Positions 49,636 to 59,352 of a DNA stretch of 64,000 nucleotides are shown one piece after another (within the stretch, counting starts at the first letter, position 1; each line of letters opens with the position of its first letter). The stretch lies in NCBI GenBank assembly GCA_965262775.1, contig CBDHFT010000001.1, positions 434,001 to 498,000 of the forward strand, written 5' to 3'. A program made the position numbers and the translations under genes. The DNA is from JASGCL01 sp965262775 (GTDB lineage: Bacteria > Pseudomonadota > Alphaproteobacteria > JASGCL01). The notes beneath the pieces were generated by a model. It was given only the letters and a program-made list of their open reading frames with translations. It did not search any database and was not told the origin of the DNA.

Positions 49636-50349
49636 CTACATATTAACAATACTGGCGAGGAAAGGGGTAATGTCGTCGATAACAGCATCGATATAATGGG
49701 GCGTCGCCGTGGCCAGGTGGGGCAAGGATGGCGGGTTGTTGGGGTGGCTGTCAACCCGCAACCAAATTGTTTGCATGGCGAAGGATTTGGCGGTTTTTAA
49801 ATTATCGGCAATATCGTCTATCAAAACCGATCTTTCCTTGACTATTTTGGGGCATTGCGCAAAAAAACTTTCGTAGGCCACATGCTGCGGCTTGGGTATG
49901 TAATTGGTATCCTTGATAGAAACTATTTTGGTAAAAATATTGCTGGCAATACCAAGTTGGTTCAGCGTTTGGTGGGCATGGTCGGTATCGCCGTTGGTAA
50001 AAATATATTTGTCGCCCGGCAATTTTTGTAAATGCTGCGCCAATATTTCATTACGCGGCAAAACAGTATAATCAATGTCATGCACATTGCGCAAAAATTC
50101 GGTGGGGTCAATATCATGGTTTTCCATCAGCCCGCGCAATGTTGTGCCGTAATGAAAAAAATAATTTTTTTGTAAGGTTCGAGCGTCATCGAACGGTAAA
50201 GATAATTTTTCCATAACAAATTTTGTCATCAACTTATCAACCTGCGAAAACAAATTGAATGAATGATGATACAATGTATTGTCCAAATCAAAAACCCAAT
50301 TGTCGATGGTTTGATGGTTGATACGATTGGGGGTTAGGCTGTTGCTCAT
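49636..50349 (-). CDS. HAD-family pyrimidine 5'-nucleotidase
   Basis: A 237-residue haloacid dehalogenase-type phosphatase of the pyrimidine 5'-nucleotidase (Sdt1-like) group. Motif I FDLDNTLYHH (nucleophile Asp) near residue 20, motif II IFTNGD near 115, and motif IV LIDDIADNLKTAK near 176. It overlaps the mutS stop by 4 bases (ATGA), so it is coupled to mutS. Confidence 0.88.
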   Translation of the reverse strand: MSNSLTPNRINHQTIDNWVFDLDNTLYHHSFNLFSQVDKLMTKFVMEKLSLPFDDARTLQKNYFFHYGTTLRGLMENHDIDPTEFLRNVHDIDYTVLPRNEILAQHLQKLPGDKYIFTNGDTDHAHQTLNQLGIASNIFTKIVSIKDTNYIPKPQHVAYESFFAQCPKIVKERSVLIDDIADNLKTAKSFAMQTIWLRVDSHPNNPPSLPHLATATPHYIDAVIDDITPFLASIVNM

Positions 50350-53036
50350 GTTTTCTTTTCTAATTCCTTTAGCACATGTTGCGCCCGCGCCACCACCGTT
50401 GCGGGCACGCCCGCCATGGCGGCAACTTGAATACCATAAGAATGGTTGGCTTGGCCTGCTATCAATTCATGAAAAAATACCAATTTTTTATCCCATTCTT
50501 CAACCTTCATGGTGAAGCAATCCATCGCGGATAGGCTCGCCGCCAATTTGGTCAATTCATGATAATGGGTTGCAAACAGGGTGCGGGCCGCAATCTGATT
50601 ATGCAAATATTCGGTGATGGCAATGGCCAAAGACAACCCGTCAAAAGTGGCGGTGCCACGACCAATTTCATCCATAATGATTAACGATCCCGCGGTGGCA
50701 TTTTGTAAAATATTGGCGGTTTCCAACATCTCAATCATGAATGTCGATTGCCCCCGCGCCAAATCATCGGCCGCGCCAACCCGTGAAAAAATTTTGTCCA
50801 CCACCGATATAACGGCCTCATCGGCGGGAACATAAAAACCCGATTGCGCCATGATAACAATAATCGCCACCATACGTAAAAAAGTACTCTTACCCGCCAT
50901 GTTGGGGGCGGTTAATAACATAAAAAATTTGTCACTACCCAAAGAAACATCATTGGCGGTAAAATGCTCGGCCGATGCCGACAAAGACTGTTCCACCACG
51001 GGGTGGCGGGCGCGCCGCAATAATAATTTTTTGTCGCCCGCCGCGGTGATGCTTGGCCTGACAAAATGTTGTTCGCGCGCAATGCGCCCCATGGCTTGGT
51101 TAAGGTCAATCGCCGCCAACAAATCAGACAACAACAACAATGGTGCATGTTGCGCCATGACGGTGGCGACCAATTCGTCAAAAATTTGCACCTCCACCGC
51201 TACGGCATGGTTCGCGCCCCGTTCAATATCACCGCCCAGGGTGATTAATTCCGCGCTGTTATAACGCACCAAGGCTGATAAGGTTTGGCGATGTTGAAAA
51301 ATACTATGGGCGGTCATTTTATCGGCATGGCGCGCCGCAACCTCGATATAAAAACCCCAAATATTATTTTGTTTTATTTTCAAATTATCAATATTGGTCA
51401 ATTGCCGATATGTATGTTCCAGCAAATTTAATTGCCGCCATTTTTCTTTTTGCCCCGTGGTAATATCATCAAGGTCAGCCCGAAACCCAGGGCGGATAAA
51501 CCCGCCATGCCGCGCCAAAAGGGGCAGGTTGTCATGAAGCAAAGCATTGCCAAGCAACTGGCCTAAAGGGGCAACATCGGGAAATTTGTCAACCAACATG
51601 ACGATAGGATGTTGCGGGTTGGTTGCTGACCCGTCGGGCAAAAATTTTCGCAATGTTTTTTTGATGGCAGGGATTTTTTCCAAAACCTGGGCAATGGCCG
51701 CCAAATCGCGTGGCCCGCCCTTCTTTGCCGACAGGCGTGACAAAGCCCGCGACAGGTCGGGCATGGCGGTAAGCAAGCCGCGTAATTCTTCGCTTATATT
51801 TTTGTTATCGACAAAAAATTGCAACCCATCAAGCCGCGCATTGATTTTGGTAATATTTTTTAACGGTTGTTGCAAACGACTGCGCAATAATCGCGCTCCC
51901 GCCGCCGTTTCGGCTTGGTCCAACAGGGTGAGCAGGCACCCCTCGCGCCCGCCACGGTGGCTGTTGCTTAAAATATCCAGCGATTGGAAACTGGCCCTAT
52001 CGATGCTCATGTTGTCGGATTGGTCTATTTTTTTGGGCGGTAATAATTTGGGCAAGGCATTTATTTGCGTGCGCTTGAGGTAAGATAAAAGCCCGCCCAA
52101 GGCCGATAATTCGTCAGACGAAAAATCGCCGAAGCCTTCCAAACTTTTTACCTGGAATTGCTCTTGCAATATTTGCACGCCGCGTTGTTTGTTAAATACC
52201 GTGATGGATTCGGGGGTAATTTTTTCGTAAAAATCGCGCAATTCGCTGGCGACCGTTTCATCCTTTAATAAAACATCGGGGGTTAGAATTTCGGCGGGTG
52301 ATATTCTGCCGATAAAATTGCTTAGCGAGCTTAGGGCCATAACCTCCACCGCCAAGAATCCCGTCGACACATCGGCGATGGCAACCGCCAATTTTTTCTC
52401 ATTGTTGTTTTTTATGGCGGGGTTGTTTGAACCAGCCCCTGCCGAATTGGGCGAGAGGATGGGCGAGAGGGCTAATAAAAAATTATGTTGTTTTTCGGGC
52501 AACAGATTTTGTTCCACCACCGTGCCGCGGGTGATAACACGCACCACCTGGCGCGTCATCAAATTCTTGCCTGGTGCTTTGGCGGGGGTGGCTTGCTGTA
52601 TATTGCTTACTTGTTCGCCCGCTTGGTCGCTTGCTTGTTCGCTCACCTGCTCGGCCAGGGCAATTTTTTTGCCCATGGTGATAAGTTTGGCAATGTAATT
52701 ATCGGCGGCATGGTGCGGCACGCCGCACATCGGAATATCTTTATCCCCCTGTTTGCCGCGCCGCGTCAGGGTCAGGTTTAATAATTGCGCCGCCTCCACC
52801 GCATCTTCAAAAAACAATTCATAAAAATCGCCGAGGCGAAAAAACAATAGACTGTCAGGATGTTGGTCCTTTAATGACCGATATTGCGCCATCAGCGGGG
52901 TAAGGGTTGCATCGCTCAAGTTGCCACCTTTACCAGGAACCTCGGCATCATTTGAGCCAGGGGCTTGGTTGTCAGAAGGCACGTTCGCACCATCAAGCTC
53001 AGACAAAAGGTCGGGTGGGGTAAGCCTTGAATTCAT
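50346..53036 (-). CDS. mutS: DNA mismatch repair protein MutS
   Basis: Mismatch-recognition ATPase of 896 residues. The mismatch-binding Phe-x-Glu is in GDFYELFFEDA near residue 68, and the clamp, lever and ATPase domains follow. The P-loop reads APNMAGKST, where the first Gly of GxxxxGK is Ala. Other motifs: Walker B IIMDEIGRGTATFDG and FATHYHEL. An insert near residues 140-160 (SEQASDQAGEQVSN) is low in complexity. The N-terminal 35 residues are a disordered-looking leader. Confidence 0.94.
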   Translation of the reverse strand: MNSRLTPPDLLSELDGANVPSDNQAPGSNDAEVPGKGGNLSDATLTPLMAQYRSLKDQHPDSLLFFRLGDFYELFFEDAVEAAQLLNLTLTRRGKQGDKDIPMCGVPHHAADNYIAKLITMGKKIALAEQVSEQASDQAGEQVSNIQQATPAKAPGKNLMTRQVVRVITRGTVVEQNLLPEKQHNFLLALSPILSPNSAGAGSNNPAIKNNNEKKLAVAIADVSTGFLAVEVMALSSLSNFIGRISPAEILTPDVLLKDETVASELRDFYEKITPESITVFNKQRGVQILQEQFQVKSLEGFGDFSSDELSALGGLLSYLKRTQINALPKLLPPKKIDQSDNMSIDRASFQSLDILSNSHRGGREGCLLTLLDQAETAAGARLLRSRLQQPLKNITKINARLDGLQFFVDNKNISEELRGLLTAMPDLSRALSRLSAKKGGPRDLAAIAQVLEKIPAIKKTLRKFLPDGSATNPQHPIVMLVDKFPDVAPLGQLLGNALLHDNLPLLARHGGFIRPGFRADLDDITTGQKEKWRQLNLLEHTYRQLTNIDNLKIKQNNIWGFYIEVAARHADKMTAHSIFQHRQTLSALVRYNSAELITLGGDIERGANHAVAVEVQIFDELVATVMAQHAPLLLLSDLLAAIDLNQAMGRIAREQHFVRPSITAAGDKKLLLRRARHPVVEQSLSASAEHFTANDVSLGSDKFFMLLTAPNMAGKSTFLRMVAIIVIMAQSGFYVPADEAVISVVDKIFSRVGAADDLARGQSTFMIEMLETANILQNATAGSLIIMDEIGRGTATFDGLSLAIAITEYLHNQIAARTLFATHYHELTKLAASLSAMDCFTMKVEEWDKKLVFFHELIAGQANHSYGIQVAAMAGVPATVVARAQHVLKELEKKT

Positions 53037-53254
53037 ATAGTTTTGTATGATGTTTTTTATGATGTTTAAGCAAAACTAGCAAGCCCGCACAAGCCTATAT
53101 TTTGACGCTATAGTTTGGTTTTTTTTATAATTAAGGGCGCGGACGATGGTAACAGGGGCAGGGCGTATCATGAGAAAAATCTTGCCTTTTGTAAAAAAAA
53201 ATGACAAAAGGGAAAATAACCATTTATCAATATAGAATAATAACAAAAATAATG

Positions 53255-53338
53255 GCGGGCGTGGCGAAATGGCAGACGCGCCAGATTTAGGTTCTGGTGA
53301 GGTAACTCGTGGGGGTTCAAGTCCCTCCGCCCGCACCA
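53255..53338 (+). tRNA. tRNA-Leu (UAG anticodon)
   Basis: An 84-base class II tRNA with encoded CCA. Acceptor GCGGGCG pairs with CGCCCGC. The anticodon stem-loop CCAGATTTAGGTTCTGG has TAG, a variable arm (TGAGGTAACTCG) is present, and the T-arm is GGGGGTTCAAGTCCCTC. The T-arm TTCAA and long variable arm fit leucine. It lies 98 bases before tig. Confidence 0.96.
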
Positions 53339-53436
53339 AGCATAAATTAAGAAACAAGAAATAAAACAGTAACAATGAATTACTTCAAGTTTTTTACAAC
53401 ATTTCATTTTTATAATATCTTAAGGAAAAAAATATC

Positions 53437-54810
53437 ATGATTAATATCAAAGAAATCAGCAAAGAAAAATTGGCGCGCCAATATGAAATTCATGTCAAAA
53501 AATCTGACATGGCAAAAAAGTTGGATGCCGAATTGGCCACGGTGCAACCCACCGCGCAAATGCCTGGCTTTCGCGCGGGTAAGGTGCCGCTTGATATTTT
53601 GAAAAAAAATTATAGCGATAAGATTATGGCCGATGTTATCCAAAAATTATTGCAAGAGGCCTTAGAAAAAATCCAAGCGGATTTTTCAATCAAAATTGCC
53701 GACAGGCCCGATATTGTCAAAATTAATCACGAGGAAGCCATCAAATTGACCCAAGATTTGCAAGCCGTGGTCGCGCTTAATTTGTTGCCGCCTATCCCCA
53801 ATTTGCCCATCGATAAAATTTCCGTCACCCGTTATCGCTTGGTGATGGACGACAAACAAAAGCAAGAAAAAATTAAAACCAACTTGGAAGAAATTGCCAA
53901 GGGGCATCGCGAAACCAAAAAGGTCGAAGGCCGCAACCAAACCAAAAAAGGTGATGTGGTTGTGATGGATTTTGAAGGATTCGTCGACGACAAAGCCTTC
54001 AGCGGTGGCAAGGGCGAGGATTTTGAATTGGAATTGGGTTCGGGGCAATTTATTGCTGGGTTCGAAGACCAATTGATAGGCAAAAACCTGAACGAAGAAT
54101 TGTCGGTCAAGGTGACATTCCCCAAACATTATCATGAAGAATCGCTGTCAGAAAAACCAGCGGTGTTTAAAACAACCATGAAGGCCATCAAAGAATATGT
54201 GCCCGTGACAATCGATGATGATTTTGCAAAAAAACTTGGTTTAAAAAGCCTGCAAGAATTGGAAGAGATGATGGGCAAACAGCTTGATAATTCTTCCGAC
54301 CAACAAAGCAACGACCTGTTAAAACGTCAATTGCTCGACCAATTGCATCAATTGATGGAATTTGAATTGCCCGAACAAATGGTGGAAAATGATTTTCAAT
54401 CGGTGTTCCACGACGTCAAACATGCCTTCGAACATGAACATTTGGACGAAGAAGACAAGGGCAAGGATTTAAAAACCTTGGAAAAGGAATATCGTGCCAT
54501 TGCCGCGCGCCGTGTGAAATTGGGCTTAATACTGAATGATGTGGGCGAAAAAGCCGCCGTCAAGGTTTCAGAAAATGAAATGCGCCAGGTGATTATGAAT
54601 CGCGCCATGCAATACCCACCCAAAGAACGCGAACAGTTTTTGAAAGCTGTGGGGCAAAATCAAAATTTGCAGGTGCAATTATCCCTGCCGATTTTTGAAC
54701 AAAAGGTGGTGGAGCATTTGCTCACCCAAGTGACCATCAAGGATAAAGATTTGTCGCCCGAAGAATTTGTTAAAAAATCAGAATCAATCCATAATGCGGC
54801 AAGTTTTTAA
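53437..54810 (+). CDS. tig: Trigger factor
   Basis: Ribosome-bound chaperone and prolyl isomerase. 457 residues. The N-terminal ribosome-binding region has the family signature PGFRAGKVP near residue 46. The FKBP-like domain begins near DVVVMDFEGFVDD, with SGQFIAGFEDQLIG. The long helical C-terminal domain ends at residue 457. AAGGAA precedes the ATG. clpP follows after 23 bases, the usual order. Confidence 0.95.
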   Translation: MINIKEISKEKLARQYEIHVKKSDMAKKLDAELATVQPTAQMPGFRAGKVPLDILKKNYSDKIMADVIQKLLQEALEKIQADFSIKIADRPDIVKINHEEAIKLTQDLQAVVALNLLPPIPNLPIDKISVTRYRLVMDDKQKQEKIKTNLEEIAKGHRETKKVEGRNQTKKGDVVVMDFEGFVDDKAFSGGKGEDFELELGSGQFIAGFEDQLIGKNLNEELSVKVTFPKHYHEESLSEKPAVFKTTMKAIKEYVPVTIDDDFAKKLGLKSLQELEEMMGKQLDNSSDQQSNDLLKRQLLDQLHQLMEFELPEQMVENDFQSVFHDVKHAFEHEHLDEEDKGKDLKTLEKEYRAIAARRVKLGLILNDVGEKAAVKVSENEMRQVIMNRAMQYPPKEREQFLKAVGQNQNLQVQLSLPIFEQKVVEHLLTQVTIKDKDLSPEEFVKKSESIHNAASF

Positions 54811-54833
54811 TAAAACGCGCTAAGAAAGATACA

Positions 54834-55469
54834 ATGATTGGCAACATGACAGATAGAGCCGAAGCTATTTACAACAACCTTATCCCGATGGTGATAGAAC
54901 AATCGGGGCGCGGTGAACGGGCTTATGATATTTATTCGCGTTTGCTGCGTGAACGGGTTATTTTTATCACGGGCGGGGTGGAAGATAACATGGCGTCGGT
55001 GGTGATAGCTCAATTGTTGTTTTTGGAAGCGGAAAATCCCAAAAAAGATATTTTCCTTTATATCAATTCGCCAGGCGGTTCGGTGACGGCGGGGCTTTCC
55101 ATCTACGACACCATGCAATTTATTCAGCCCGAGGTTTCGACCATTTGCGTGGGCCAGGCGGCTTCGATGGGGGCGATGTTGTTAACCGCGGGGGCGAAGG
55201 GGAAACGTTTCGCCCTGCCCAATGCGCGTATCATGGTGCATCAACCATCGGGCGGCACGCGCGGGGTGGCGGCCGATATTGCCATTCACGCCCAAGAAAT
55301 TTTGCGCATTCGTGAAATTTTGAATCAGTTGATGGTCAAGCATACGGGTAATGACCTGGCGACGATTGAAAAAGCCGTCGACCGCGATAATTTTATGTCG
55401 GCAACGGAAGCAAAAAAATTTGGCTTGATAGATGACATCATGCCCAAACGCCTCACCCCCAAGGAATAA
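54834..55469 (+). CDS. clpP: ATP-dependent Clp protease proteolytic subunit
   Basis: Serine peptidase that partners ClpX. 211 residues. The catalytic Ser is in GQAASMGAMLL near residue 110, the His in IMVHQPSGG near 134, and the Asp in VDRDNFMSA near 183. INSPGGSVTAG forms the oxyanion region. In most alphaproteobacteria clpX and lon follow directly; here they are 47 kb away on the other side of the window. Confidence 0.97.
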   Translation: MIGNMTDRAEAIYNNLIPMVIEQSGRGERAYDIYSRLLRERVIFITGGVEDNMASVVIAQLLFLEAENPKKDIFLYINSPGGSVTAGLSIYDTMQFIQPEVSTICVGQAASMGAMLLTAGAKGKRFALPNARIMVHQPSGGTRGVAADIAIHAQEILRIREILNQLMVKHTGNDLATIEKAVDRDNFMSATEAKKFGLIDDIMPKRLTPKE

Positions 55470-55486
55470 TTTCAAGAAAAAAAACC

Positions 55487-57382
55487 ATGTTGCACGCCGT
55501 TCGCGCCCTTGCCCGCAATCGCCCCTTTCAAATTGTGCTGGGCATATTGTTAAGCGTTGGTTTTATTTCCTTTGGTGCCAGCGATTTTTCGCCAGGCGGC
55601 AAACCATTGGTTAAAATGGCGGGCCAGGATATATCGGCAAGGCAATTCCAAGTTTATTACCAAAACAAATTGGCTGAAAATAATTTACAAAATCTTAGCC
55701 CCGCCGACCAAAAAAATTTGCAACTACCCCAAAAATTTTTGCAAAGCTTGGTCTTGGAAACATTATTATTAAAAATGGCGCAAGATATGAATTTGCAAAT
55801 CGCTGATTCGGTGGTGGCGCGCGCCATCAAGGATAACCCAACATTCAAAGATCCCGCCACGGGGCAATTTTCAAAAGATCGTTACCTGGCGACCATCAAA
55901 CAAAATGGTATCAGCGAAGGAGTCATTATTGAGCAGGTGAAAAAAAACCTAACCCTGGCTTGGTTAAAAAATTATTTTGCAGGCTTATCGTTCGAGGTTC
56001 CCGCCCTGCAACCCATGTGGCAGGGCGACAAGGCCCAGGTGCTGCTGGATTACCTAACCCTCGATGTTGCTCATATCGGGGGTAAGGTTGCCGCGCCGAG
56101 CGAGGACGACCTTAAAAAATATTATGGCGCGCATGTGGCGCAATATCAATTACCCAATTATCGGCGATTCCAGGTGCTGACTTTATCGGGCGATATGTTA
56201 AAAACCATGGCCAGCAAAAAAGCCAGCGTCAGCGACAAGGAAATAAAGGAAGCCTACGAAGCGCGCCGCGATGAATTTCAAACCCAGCCAGGTTATCAAT
56301 TTGAACAATTGTTATTTGCCGACAAAAAATCGGCCGATGATTTTTATACCCGCCAAGCTAGCTTACCAACCGCCGCGTGGGACAAACAAAAAACAGCGGG
56401 GGCAAAATATAGCCTTATTTATTTGAATCAAAGCGATTTGGCGGCCTATGGTTTTGCAGGCAATGATGCGGTCGGCAAGCAATCAAACGTGGTTGAAACG
56501 CCGTTTGGTTTTGCCATGGTGCGGTTGGTAAAAAAAATGGGTGGCGGGGTCAGGCCGTTGGCCGATGTTGCCCCAACCCTGCGCGCGCAATTGTTGGGGC
56601 AAAAAACCAACCAAATTTTTAACGATACCTATCGTGCGGTCAGCGACCAATTGGCAAGTGGCAAAAATTTTAACACCGTGCTGAAAGAAAATAATTTAAA
56701 CGGCGCGGTTGTTACCACCAATTTTATGGATAATCAGGGGCGCGATAAAAATGGCCAAAAAATAAAAGGCCAATTATATTTGGATAAAATGTTGGACCAA
56801 GGGTTTGCCGAAAATATTAAACATAGCCCCCTATTGTTGACCGATAACAACAATGGCAAGGCCGATATTGTCGCGATTGGCATGATAGCCGAAGAAGCCA
56901 CGGTGTTACCACCATTTGATAAGATAAAAAATAAAGTAGCCCAAGATTGGCGACAAGGCGAAGAAGAAAAAATATTGTCGGCGGAAAAACAAAAAATAGA
57001 CGAACAAATTACCAATGGCAAATTTGATTTTGCAGCCTATCAAGCAAGCAAGCAATTGCCCGTTGCCCGCAGTGCGTTTTTACAAAAACAAATCTTGGAC
57101 GAACAGCCCATATTTAAGCAAGTTGATAACAACAGCCTGTTGCAAGTTTTATTTACCCCCGCCGTCGCGGTGTTAAGCAACGAAGCGGGCGAGAAAAAAT
57201 TGTTGGTGATAAAGCACAGCGCGCCACCCAGCAGCAAGCAAACAAAATTATCAGCCAAGGACGCCGCCGATTTTACCAAGCAATTTCAAACGGCCATCGG
57301 CGAAGGGTGGTTATTAGACCTTTATCGAACCAATCGCGTCAACATCAATTGGTCGCAATTGGATGCTATCTTTAGCCAATAA
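55487..57382 (+). CDS. ppiD: Peptidyl-prolyl isomerase PpiD/SurA-like
   Basis: Membrane-anchored periplasmic folding factor. 631 residues, with an N-terminal membrane helix near residues 14-30 (FQIVLGILLSVGFISFG). A SurA-type N-terminal chaperone domain follows (ISARQFQVYYQNKLAEN, FLQSLVLETLLLKMAQD). The parvulin-like region around 240-350 (YQFEQLLFADKKSADDFY, VVETPFGFAMVRLV) is diverged. It sits in front of trpE, as in many alphaproteobacteria. Confidence 0.88.
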   Translation: MLHAVRALARNRPFQIVLGILLSVGFISFGASDFSPGGKPLVKMAGQDISARQFQVYYQNKLAENNLQNLSPADQKNLQLPQKFLQSLVLETLLLKMAQDMNLQIADSVVARAIKDNPTFKDPATGQFSKDRYLATIKQNGISEGVIIEQVKKNLTLAWLKNYFAGLSFEVPALQPMWQGDKAQVLLDYLTLDVAHIGGKVAAPSEDDLKKYYGAHVAQYQLPNYRRFQVLTLSGDMLKTMASKKASVSDKEIKEAYEARRDEFQTQPGYQFEQLLFADKKSADDFYTRQASLPTAAWDKQKTAGAKYSLIYLNQSDLAAYGFAGNDAVGKQSNVVETPFGFAMVRLVKKMGGGVRPLADVAPTLRAQLLGQKTNQIFNDTYRAVSDQLASGKNFNTVLKENNLNGAVVTTNFMDNQGRDKNGQKIKGQLYLDKMLDQGFAENIKHSPLLLTDNNNGKADIVAIGMIAEEATVLPPFDKIKNKVAQDWRQGEEEKILSAEKQKIDEQITNGKFDFAAYQASKQLPVARSAFLQKQILDEQPIFKQVDNNSLLQVLFTPAVAVLSNEAGEKKLLVIKHSAPPSSKQTKLSAKDAADFTKQFQTAIGEGWLLDLYRTNRVNINWSQLDAIFSQ

Positions 57383-57450
57383 TTTTTTACAGGAAATTTT
57401 TTACAGGGAATTTTTTACAGGAAATTTTTTACAGGGAATTTTTTATAGGG
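57381..57450. repeat. Five 14-base tandem repeats in the trpE leader
   Basis: Units 57381-57394, 57395-57408, 57409-57422, 57423-57436 and 57437-57450, each AATTTTTTACAGGG or AATTTTTTACAGGA (the last has ATAGGG). The array starts at the last bases of the ppiD stop region and ends 55 bases before the trpE ATG. No leader peptide with Trp codons and no attenuator pair is seen. Confidence 0.9.
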
Positions 57451-57505
57451 GACGAAGCATAAAAAATGGCATGACTTGCGCCAGTTTTTTGCTATAAAAA
57501 AAATA

Positions 57506-59059
57506 ATGTTACATACCATTACCAATCAGGAAGAATTTTTGAACCATTACAACAATGGGCAAGATGCCTTGTTGTGTTGTCAATTATCTATCGACACCAT
57601 CACCCCCGTGGCGGCGGTGATGAAATTGCAACATGCCTCGCGCCATTTATTTTTGTTGGAATCGGTCGAACAGGGCAAAACCCGCGCCCGTTATTCTTTT
57701 TTGGGGTGGCAACCGATATTGCTGTGGGAGGCTAGGGGCGGCGAAGTTTTTCATCGCGCGGGCGACGAAGCCCCATGGCAAAAAATAGCAAGCAAAGAAA
57801 AAACCAACCCGCTGGATGACTTGCATGATATTCTTAATCGCCATGCTATCCATTTTCCTGCGGGCTTGCCCGCGGCGGCCTCGGGGTTTTTTGGTTTTTT
57901 AAGTTACGACGCGGTGCAGATGATTGAAAAAATTCCGCCGCATCGCGAAGACCCGCATCATTTGCCCGATGGTCGATATTTTTTGCCCAAACAAATATTG
58001 ATATTTGATAATGCCACGGACAAGGCATCGTTGGTCGTGCGTTGTCAATATAAAAAAGACATCACGGCGCGGGATGCCTTGCTCGCCACCCAAAAAACCG
58101 TCAATGACACGCTTGATATTTTGCGTCAATCATTGCCCGCCAACACCGCCCGCGCCCACACGGCGGTTGCCGCCCCACAACAACCAAAACACCTAACGCC
58201 TGAGGGTGATTACTTAACCGCCGTGAAAAAAGCCATCGACTATATCAAGGCGGGGGATATTTTCCAAGCGGTCATCAGCCAAGTTTTTGAATATGACAAC
58301 CCCCATGGTTCACCCCTTAATTTTTATCGTGCCTTGCGCGCCACCAACCCCGCGCCCTATATGTTTTTCTTTCAATGGGAAGATTTTGCCTTCGCGGGGG
58401 CAAGCCCCGAAACCCTGGTCAAGGTTGAAGATAAAAAAATGTCAGTCTACCCCATTGCGGGCACGCGCCGCCGCGGCGCCACCGACCAGGAAGATAAAAA
58501 ATTGGCAGAAGAATTATTGGCCGACCCGAAAGAACGCGCCGAGCATTTGATGTTGCTCGACCTGGGGCGGAACGATGTCGGCAGGGTAGCCGAAATAGGA
58601 ACGGTCAAGGTTGTGCAAGAATTTCAAGTCGAGCGTTATGCGTTTGTTATGCATTTGGTGTCGGAAGTGGTGGGGCAATTGGCAAAGGATAAAAGCAGTT
58701 TGCAAGCATTATGCGCGGGCATGCCCGCGGGCACCGTGTCGGGCGCGCCAAAAATTCGCGCCATGGAAATTATTGCCGAATTGGAAAAAACCCGCCGCGG
58801 ATTATACGCGGGGGCGGTGGGATATTTTTCCAGCAAACTAAACAGCGACAAAACAAAAGAAGATTTTGTTAACCAAGCCGACATGGACCATTGTATTGCA
58901 TTGCGCTGCGCCCTGCTCAAAGCCGACAAAGTCACCATTCAAACGGGGGCGGGCATTGTTTACGATTCGGTGCCCGAAAACGAACAGGAAGAATGTTTGA
59001 ACAAGGCGCGTGCTTTATTCAAAGCCTTCGACCGTGCTCACGAATTTTCAGGCAACTAG
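57506..59059 (+). CDS. trpE: Anthranilate synthase component I
   Basis: First committed step of tryptophan synthesis from chorismate. 517 residues from ATG 57506 (MLHTITNQEEF). Chorismate-binding motifs: GDIFQAVISQ near residue 261, FAGASPETLVKV, IAGTRRRGAT, LLDLGRNDVGR, MPAGTVSGAPKIRAMEII, and YAGAVGYF. The N-terminal feedback region has LLESVEQGKTRARYSF. trpG and trpD do not follow; repeats and a methyltransferase do. The stop codon lies at the edge of the tandem repeat array. Confidence 0.95.
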   Translation: MLHTITNQEEFLNHYNNGQDALLCCQLSIDTITPVAAVMKLQHASRHLFLLESVEQGKTRARYSFLGWQPILLWEARGGEVFHRAGDEAPWQKIASKEKTNPLDDLHDILNRHAIHFPAGLPAAASGFFGFLSYDAVQMIEKIPPHREDPHHLPDGRYFLPKQILIFDNATDKASLVVRCQYKKDITARDALLATQKTVNDTLDILRQSLPANTARAHTAVAAPQQPKHLTPEGDYLTAVKKAIDYIKAGDIFQAVISQVFEYDNPHGSPLNFYRALRATNPAPYMFFFQWEDFAFAGASPETLVKVEDKKMSVYPIAGTRRRGATDQEDKKLAEELLADPKERAEHLMLLDLGRNDVGRVAEIGTVKVVQEFQVERYAFVMHLVSEVVGQLAKDKSSLQALCAGMPAGTVSGAPKIRAMEIIAELEKTRRGLYAGAVGYFSSKLNSDKTKEDFVNQADMDHCIALRCALLKADKVTIQTGAGIVYDSVPENEQEECLNKARALFKAFDRAHEFSGN

Positions 59060-59061
59060 GC

Positions 59062-59241
59062 AAGCCCTACCGCTACGCTACTTGAGGGCAATTAGGTAAG
59101 CCCTACCGCTACGCTACTTGAGGGCAATTAGGTAAGCCCTACCGCTACGCTACTTGAGGGCAATTAGGTAAGCCCTACCGCTACGCTACCTGAGGGCAAC
59201 TAGGTAAGCCCTACCGCTACGCTACTTGAGGGCGGTAGGCT
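59062..59241. repeat. 36-base tandem array of the palindromic element
   Basis: Five nearly identical units with period exactly 36 (starts 59062, 59098, 59134, 59170, 59206). Each unit holds the element CCCTACCGCTACGCTACTTG plus AGGGC and a 10-base linker CAATTAGGTA or CAACTAGGTA. The last unit diverges after 59233. The trpE stop lies in a partial unit just before the array. No spacers, so not a CRISPR array. Confidence 0.95.
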
Positions 59242-59352
59242 TTGCCCCATCGCTGACCTCCCTTGTGATACAAGAGAGGGAGAAAAATAGGGAGGCATCA
59301 GCCAACCATATTTTTCGGGTAGGTTAGACACCATTTGCAAAATCTAACAAAC

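Noticed and set aside
53076..53407. Minus-strand frames across the tRNA-Leu gene
   Set aside because: They read the complement of the tRNA (LVRAEGLEPPR-type peptide), a common false gene opposite tRNA genes.
57383..57505. trp attenuator with leader peptide
   Set aside because: No short frame with Trp codons and no terminator/antiterminator pair is visible. Only 14-base tandem repeats are present.
59062..59241. CRISPR array
   Set aside because: The 36-base period and five copies look suggestive, but the units abut without unique spacers, and the element also occurs singly elsewhere. No cas genes are in the window.
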